In this document: piece by piece, positions 51,701 through 60,700 of the stretch
Layout of the letters: each line of letters begins with the position of its first letter
Position numbering within the stretch: position 1 is the stretch's first letter
Assembly (NCBI GenBank): GCA_026874595.1
Contig: CM049313.1
Span: 39,710,659 to 39,774,658 of the forward strand
Direction of reading: 5' to 3'
DNA from: Sipunculus nudus
Lineage: Eukaryota; Annelida; Sipuncula; Golfingiida; Sipunculidae
Length of the DNA stretch: 64,000 bases
Notes under the pieces: model-generated
What the model saw: the letters and a program-made list of their open reading frames with translations, nothing else
Database searches by the model: none
Told to the model about the DNA's origin: nothing
Position numbers and translations under genes: made by a program

Positions 51701-54700
51701 AAAAATACACAAAATCCGATAGTTTTTTAGATGACTGATTATTTGCAAAAAATTTGGTGATGCTAGCTCCTGCCATTTTAAAAATTTGGTGATGCTAGCT
51801 CCTGCCATTTTTGAGATAGCTATGGTTATCGTACAGACGACGCACGACACCACACCATCGCATAAGCTCAAAGGTTTGCTAAAAATAAAAAATAAAGATG
51901 GTGGTGATGACAAAGCAATGAGTAAATGTTTGAAACATCAAGTGAAGCTTTATAAAGAAAGGGTGTTTATTAAGCAGCAGTAAATACAACGGCGAGAGGT
52001 GAATTCAAAATCAATGGTTCTGATGCCACAAAACTCAGGCAAATGACACCATGCTGTATATATTGTTATCATAAACGTTAAACAACACTCTGTCAAGCAA
52101 CAATCAGGGATGCATCTGAAGAAGGGTTTGGAGGGTTCAACCATCCCATCCTTTTACTGGAAGAAATTACCATCTTCGATATGATTCACTAACTTTTAAG
52201 TTTATACCACCCCCTTTCTTCATGCTGAGTACCTCATGGCATTAGTTTTTTCAACTTTGTTGATGCACATGATAAACCCCTCCCTTATCAATGTATTCTA
52301 AATTCACCACTGATAAGATTACGATTAAGAACATTAAAAGCAGTGCAGAACAACACTGGTGACACTACAATGTAAACAAGAAAATATGTTAAGCTTCCTG
52401 ATCATTCCCCAAACGAAATCATTGTTGAGCTACCTTTCATCATCCATGTGTATCGTCTCAAAAAGCACACCAATGTGTGTAAAATGTGTCATGCTGCAAC
52501 TAATTAGCGCAATGACTCTTTTAACTTCTTTCCTTTGCCATCATCCATCTCCGTATAAATCATAGATGGTGTGCAGGCAGATGCCTCAAAGAAGACAGGA
52601 TTTTCTACATTCACGCTTTTAAATGTTAAAGTGTTAGTCAGCCTGGTCGGTGTATTAACAGAAATGCACCTGAGGGATGATGGATTAAGGTTTACATGTG
52701 TCCATCTCAGTTGATGACATGTTTCATTTGTTTCAGTCACATTATATATATGTAAATTCTCAGTCCTGAGTGCTGATTGATTGAAAAAAATGAGTCATAA
52801 ATTTTTTTTTATGTTTTTCTTACACTAATATGTTGTCATAATTCAAGTAATGAAATCATCTGGGAACAGATCCATAAGAAATGAGATGAAAGGCAGCTAT
52901 ATTCATCCTGGAATTGAACATAAAACAACCAGTGGATTACTGTTTAAACAACACGAGCTCCAGCACAACATTAACACAGTCATGCCTGTTACCTTCCCAG
53001 CATGCATCATCCCAAAACCAGCAGTTCTCCCAAGGATGCAAATTAAAGTGAACTGCAACCAAATATGGTGGGGTCAAAGGTTAGTGACAGGTGATGACTA
53101 GTGTTTATTTTAACTTTCTACCACTCTGTGACAATTACATTTTCATGAGTGTTAAAATAAAATAAGGCACTTGCTATTTGACAACATTTTTTACAAATGG
53201 GCAACTAATTACCATAGCAAATGTACTGCACTAAAAATTATGCATTCACTCAATTAATTACTAGATGGAACACATACACATTCAGCAAAACGCTTCAGGA
53301 AATATATTATAATATTAAACTATTATTCAAAATATACTGACATTAGTAACAGTGTATAATACACTGGCCTCATGCATAAACCATCATGCCTCTCTTTAAT
53401 CTTTTTCAATTTATGTATAGCCTGATAACTCATAAAGGATGTCATGTCTTTCGGTACTAAATGATGGAGAATTAGGGTAATAAAATACAATGGAGTCAAA
53501 ACCATAAAAGCACATCTGGGCCATGCCAAAGTATAAAGAATGATAAATCATTTCCAAAAACAATTAGGCACAAACAGCGTGTAATTGCAGAGCAAAATGT
53601 GACCCTAATTTGTCCCTAACAAGCAAAAACATTAGGTATATTTGATGATTTGTTTCAAGACACATCATTTACACTGATATCAAAATCCATCAACAGTCTA
53701 TAATGATATTTTTATCGCAGAGGAAAGGTTACAACAACAGATGCAGTGAAACTGTAGTTTTCTCCTTCATATACAGCAATGACAAGTTACAAAAATTACA
53801 TCAAAATCCACTCACTGTTATATTTGTTTAATAAGACACTTTTTTGTCCAGGATTAGTCTGTGTCACATCCTCATAACATTCTTTTTCTTAATCTCTCTT
53901 GAACATGATATGGTGACTGAAGAAGGAATACTGTGTTTATTTCACCGCTACGCTCTTTACACAGCGCTTTACCCATAGGCAAACTACCTATATCGTAAGC
54001 ACTGTTTGCTATGACCCTGTATCCTGAATCTCTACACCAGAGGGGAGCACTGTATTTTGGTCCAATCAGATGAGACCCTGTGCTGAAGACAAAACAGTTT
54101 ACCAGCCAACTGAGGAATACACAAAGCCAATGTTGTCCATTTTCTTTTGAGTGACAGCTCATCGCCTTGGCGACCATTCGAACAGGCCACAGGCTCTGAG
54201 AGAATTGCCCCACGCATCGTTTCTTGGCGGAGCCTGATGCCTGTCAAGTGTTTGTTGACTTGCATTTGGTTGGCTGCTTGTCGTATCAGCAGTTTTTTTT
54301 TTTCAGCAGACAGGCCCATGTGCAACACCTGGTGTTTAAGTGCATTATAAATGGTCAAAGCAGGGAGTGGGAAAATCAGTAGCTTCTTTAGAAGCGCAAG
54401 ATTTGGCTGCCTCAGGAGTGTATTTCACCGCTAGAACATCTACTACACTTGCACAGGGTTTGGCCATCTAGACAGTTGTCTGCATGGAGACTATTCTGAC
54501 GAGGAACAGCGGCACAAAACATACCACACAATATCTGTTTATACGTCATAAATAAATACAACACGCTTGGTTGATGCAGAATCTATGGTATAATGTTTTT
54601 TTGAATATCCCCGTAGGTACTAGAGAAGTTTTGTTTGACCACAACAGCCATCCTCCAATCATACACCACTGGCTGCTTTTGCTGTGTCTTCAGCAGCAGT

Positions 54701-57700
54701 CACATCAGTTTGCTTCATGCATTATCCATGAACCTTACAGATGGATCAAGGTCTTTTCTTCATTATGATATTATAGTCTTTGGAAGTCCACATTGGCTCA
54801 GGCCGTCGAAGTAAGATTTTGTAAGAGAATTTTGTTGAACAATAATTTTAGTAGAATTTGACTTCAGTGGAACAAAGGCAGCAATATGTATCTTTTGTAG
54901 GCTAAACACTGGTAATCTAACAATCTCCTGTACATCATGACTGAAAATTAAGGGAGTCAAGATGTCAAGATAAAAATGCTGACAGGTTTACTAGATTTGA
55001 AAAAAAAAAATAATCTCTTGAAAAGGTCTGCTGATGTGTGGCCCATCACTGAATGGGATTACATATAAAACAAAACAGCAGATTCATGACAGCATGTACA
55101 AGTCTTTCCTATGTTTAAATCAACTAGTATTAGTTACCTGGAATACTTCCGAAAACGTGTCACAGAGTAGTAGAATGGTGATGATACAGAATCAAAGCAA
55201 TGAGCCTTTTACTGAAAACACCATCTATTAATTCAATATATCCTTAAAATTAATTATTCTGCTCTCATTTTTAAATTTTTACAACTGTCAACAATTCACT
55301 TTGCCATCTCAGAAAATGGAAAATATCCCCATCTGTAAATTTTTATTATGATAAATGTACAAATTTTTATTTCTGTAAAGGAGTTGCAGTTCCAAATTTC
55401 AGAAGTTAGTAATGCCTGCAAAACATTTGTAGGCCCACCGACAGAGCCATAGTTCAAAATTAGTTTTACAGATGTTGTAGTTTTCATTTTCAATACTTTG
55501 TTTAAGAAAGAAACAGAAAGTATGCTTACTGTCAAATTCAAAAGTGTAGTACTAGGAATGATATGACTGGTATACATTTCACAAACATAACAAAAGTATG
55601 CACAACTTGTTGCTGAAGGCATGCTGACCCATCATGTATTCACAATAGAACCAAAATGGGCAAGGAACCACAAGGTTTAACATGTAAAAAGTACCAATAC
55701 AAAATTTGCTCATCATCCTTGATATGTTCTTAATTGGACTAAACTGGTGCTTAAATCGTTTTTCTTGCCAGTAAAATTCTTTTTGCCTTCATCTCTTATA
55801 TGTCTTCACTTTAAAAGGAATATGCAAAGAATTTACTGGCATGGAACTCCTACATTGCATCAAATCACTTCTTCAAAACATTTACCATTACCATTTGATG
55901 TCACATTTATTGCAAAAACTGGGTGTTTAGAATACCCAATCATTTTTAAGAATCAAGAGCTGTCAGTTCAGATCATGTTAAAGCAGGCAGGTATCCTGAC
56001 CATTTATCTATAGGAAAGGTTCTGTATAAATATTTTTATGCAATTATGAACTATATTTTTCTAGGTTACATGTTCCAATGACTCTTTTTATTTGTTCCAA
56101 CATGAAGAGAGCATTGAAGTTTCCATATTTGGTATAACAAGCACCAGATAGTAGTTGAAACTTTGCAGAAGGTATATCTTAATTATGCATTAAAGTAAAG
56201 AGAACCAACAGTTACAGTTGCTGTTAAAAATTGGGCATACGTGAGCTGCATAGGGCAAACAGTCAAAATCAGACAGTAGGAAATCCCCACTAACCAGCAG
56301 TTTGAATGAGCTGAGCAAAATTGATGGTTTTAAGGAAAGAATAAAATGTGCATCACGTATATGGTTGACAAGATATTTATCCACTTATCATTCATAAGTG
56401 AGATAAAATACGGAATATTAACCGAGTGAGAAACTGTGTCTCCCGACAGTCTAGAATACAAGCAGATACAAGAGTATTTTGGATAAGATGAAAAATATAC
56501 CATGTAAAAGACCATGCAATGAGAGTGCATATGATAATACAGAAAAATGAAAGTACAAGCTGGCCAAATACTGATACAAGAGCATGCTTAGAAAGTCCCA
56601 AATGGCTGATCATTAACATAACCACAACACGAGTTTATAAAATCAAACTATAATGAGCCAGTCAACAGAACAAACCAGCTTACTTGCGTTATCATCTGTT
56701 GACAGATCGTTCAAAGCAACAGCTTCAAAACCATGATCTTCGTCAATGCTGGATGCTGTTGATGTGGTTGGTTGTGGCTCCTCAGGCGGTGAGATGCCAT
56801 CCCTTTCTTGAGAAAGCCGCTCAAACCCCTGCTCACCGTCACTGTCTGAGCCTGCCTGACTAGATGTTGGACTCTGCCTTGTTGTTTGCTCCAGTGTATA
56901 CTGACCATCTTCCTGGTTTTGTTCCTCTGAGGGTCCTGTATATTTTTCCTGTGAGGGTCCTGCCCCCTGACCCTCGGAGGGTCCTGGACTTGATGCCTGT
57001 TCTTCCTCCATATTTATGACCTCCAGTGACCCGCAGCTGCTGGTGTCACTGTCACTGCCCTGTAAGAAGAGAGCAACATAGATTATGAGATGACAGAGCA
57101 CCAGACATTCATAGCTACCTGTCAATGTTTTATACCTCAGCTAGGGGAAAGGTATTATATATTCCCAATTTTTCAAAGTTGTGAAAGTTTAGAATAGCAC
57201 CCAAAGAACAACGCACTGAATGCTGATTATGCATCACAGCAAAATTACTTGATACTGGATGGTTGTAATAAACCAAAAACATTAGCAAAATAAAGTATTA
57301 CAGATATAACGAGCTATGGTTTTCTATAACACAATTGTTGTTTTGTGACTTGTGTGGGACAATTTTATGTACATTTTATAAATTCATCTGGCTCTATCTA
57401 CATAATAATGAGGATAAATGTAACCATATAATCAGGGATAACAGGCATACATGGCATATACTCCTGACCACCAAGGAAGTTAAAACTTATTTACCAAATG
57501 AGAAAATGGTCTCTACTTCACATTTAATGTCCAGTCAGTCCTGCAAATGATGACATCTCTAAATATGATTAGTGCCAATACACATCAAAATTAGCAAAAT
57601 AAAATAAAATGTAAATGACAACACAAGTGTAGTTTGCAGAACACTTGGCCTGACATATGTTTGCTTGTGTACAAAACTGGTAAACATCAATCCTGCTCTT

Positions 57701-60700
57701 AACAGACTGACAACAGCCAATATATGACAGATGATAAATAGATGCTGCACCATGGTGCAAGCTAAAAATATAAACAACTTTAACAGATGGTAACCACATG
57801 CTTTTCTGTAAATAATAAAAATAAATTTGGCTTCCAATAACAGCTACTCAATGGTACTAATGCAAGGACTCATCTGACCTGTCAGGTCATAAGACAGGCA
57901 ACATATGGCTGAAAAGTTAGCTAACAATTGTTGATGGACTCTTTCCATGCCATGTTAAGAGTTTCTTACAACATAATGGTCACATTTCATATACATATAA
58001 GCTCAGTAGAAATTATTACCTCAATCCAGTGGGCATGAGTGGTTTAACAACACTACAGGTATTTTTCTCCCACATGTTCCCAGGTGCATCATGGTTTCTT
58101 CAGGGCAGACATTTAACGAGGCTAGCACACCTGTTTATCCCAGTCTCACCTTGCATGTTCTCATTCATGTCAGCCACCAGGAAACAGGATTATATTCAGA
58201 ACATCTTCATGTTCAGCTCAGACTGGGATGTCGTTTTTTAATCCCTCAATGTACAGCTAAGTTGGTCTTGTGGCAGAAATGCCTGGTCTGCCGTGATCAT
58301 GAAAGGAAGAAATGAATAAGCTATGTGCCTGCATGCTACTGATAATAACAGCAGTGCTGCTGAATGCTTTCTGCCAGGAATACAGGGTACAGCCAGTCAG
58401 GCAACAAACAATGCTGTGACACCTGTGATGGCCCTGCCTGTCAGCTAATGCGACTGCACTGCTTACAGCTACAACCCCAGCAATGCTGCATGTTCAAATA
58501 CACCATCTTCATAATCATACAGTCATGTTTCCGTTTAAGATACATGAGAAAGGTGCTAATTCATGACTGTAGCAGTACTGAGTGGATGCTGTTCAAGCCG
58601 TATTAAAGATGTATGATCACGCCATAAAGAACAGGAAACCCAGCTCCTCATAGACTGGCTCCAGACCTCCAAGTGCTTCACTGATAGTCTGCAGCAGAGG
58701 TCCATAAAGATGTATCCTGAGCCAAAGACTCCTCTTTTAATTGCTTTGGCTCTGGAGGCACCGATATATATTATGCCTTCATCATTTTGCTTCTGTACTT
58801 AGCTGCTTTCAAGATTTTGTATTAAGGCACACAGATTTTGACAAAATTTTGTGTGAGGATTGTTCCTAGGAAATGAAGAACCCATTATTGATCTGGAGTC
58901 AAAGATGAGATTTCACCTGCTGACTGCCTCTTTCAACTCAATTCTGTTTTTTTTCTTTACAAGCATCTGTAAGGTTCATGAAATTTATGGAGATTTACAG
59001 AAAATGGATGGTTGGTCTCTGAAATTTGCATTATAATTTTGATATGCTTAGTGAAATCCTGGGATGGGCAAATGCCTCCCATGGCTGGACTTGAACCCAT
59101 ACAGGTATAAATATAAATACAGTGAAACCCCTCTGGGGCGGACAGTCAAGGGACTGGATGATTTGTCTGCTATAGCGGAGTGTCCGCCACAGAGGGGGTC
59201 GGGCCCTGGAGTACCGGTTGAGACCAAGTATGGGACTAAAACAACCATGAAAGCCGGTATTTTTAATCTAATATTTGATCTTACATATATGTTATATGTA
59301 AATAAAATTTATTGCAAGTGGCTATTGTGTTTTATTTTCATCTTAAAATGAGGCTTTTATTATTAACTGGAACATTATTGTCAGTACTTGTGAGAAAATA
59401 ATATTCTAACATTGATGGAAGACGACTGGACTTTTTCATAGGCGTCTCAATGTATTTATGCACTAGGTCTGTGAAATTTCTTAATTACTCACTCTTACTG
59501 AGATATTAAAGAATGGCTTATGGAATAAATTTAATTTCTGACATCTCATTCAAGTTCTGTTAATAAATCCTACCCGCCTATAAGTCCTACTTGTGACACC
59601 AGTCATATAGGAAACTTCACAGCAATGGCCATCCATCCTATTCCAATGATATAAGTCTAAAGAGTTAGTAATCTTAACATGAGGTTTAAGTGAGGAATTT
59701 ACACAAAAAAATACCAGTGAAAATCCACTGCTGAGTTGAATGTTGTCTTTTCCTGTGCCTTTCAAAATTTGGCCATCATCCACATTACCCATAAGAGAAG
59801 TCCTTGTATGCAGTCAGAAATAAAGCTAACAAGCAGAGAGATAAACCTATATTCTGATAATCAAAAATCTTTTACGTACATGGTGGTTTTTCAGCTGGTC
59901 AAAGTCAAAGATTAATTTTTTTCCAAATGAAAAATTCTTCCCCTCTGGCATCTCAACAGACTCTCTAATGTCAGAGGGGCAAAAAACACATAAACCCAAA
60001 ACTCCTAATCAGCTTTCACTTATTGTAAATGGTAATCAGACAACACAAACTGAATATAAGCTATTAATACTACCAACCTGTGCTGTAGTTTAACTTCTAC
60101 TCAGGTTAAGTCTTTCTCTGATACAAAAAGGTCAGAGCCAGTATATTAGCTCTCCCCCTGCTTGGTAGCACCATTCACTGTGGCTGTGCTGGCCAACAAT
60201 GAAATCTGGCCAGGTAGACCAGGTAAGTATTGTCTGGGTGTGACCAGGTAAATCAGCCCTCAGTAACATCTGTCTGTGAGAGTATCTACCTACAGGATGT
60301 TGTCTGAACAACTCATGTGTTAAAAAGTAGGAAAAAGTCAAGAATTTTTAAGAAATCCTATTATGTTATCTTTTTATGACTGATCCCACAGCTGTGAAGG
60401 TTATACTATACAATGTTTTTACTCATTACACTGATCGTTGTGGTTACATGCTGTGACCTGATGTATTCTGACTCAGGCTCTAGTTCAGCAATATCCAGGA
60501 AGTGACACGTTTTGCCCTACAGACTCTTCCTGGCCTGTATAACCTGTACACCTACCTTACCTTGATAAAATATGTTTCTGTGAATGTCTGGCTGCCAGAC
60601 TGAGCAGAAGGGGAGCCTTTGTGTAGCCACCCAATATGACAATAAAGAACAACCTACATGGTAACACTGACTTAACATCAGCCATGGTTGATGTGTTACT

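Noticed and set aside
53872-54358. 113- and 108-codon overlapping minus-strand frames in gene 2 intron 2
   Set aside because: No domain, no recognised motif, no fitting splice phase; the exon 2 to exon 3 junction is already in frame without it.
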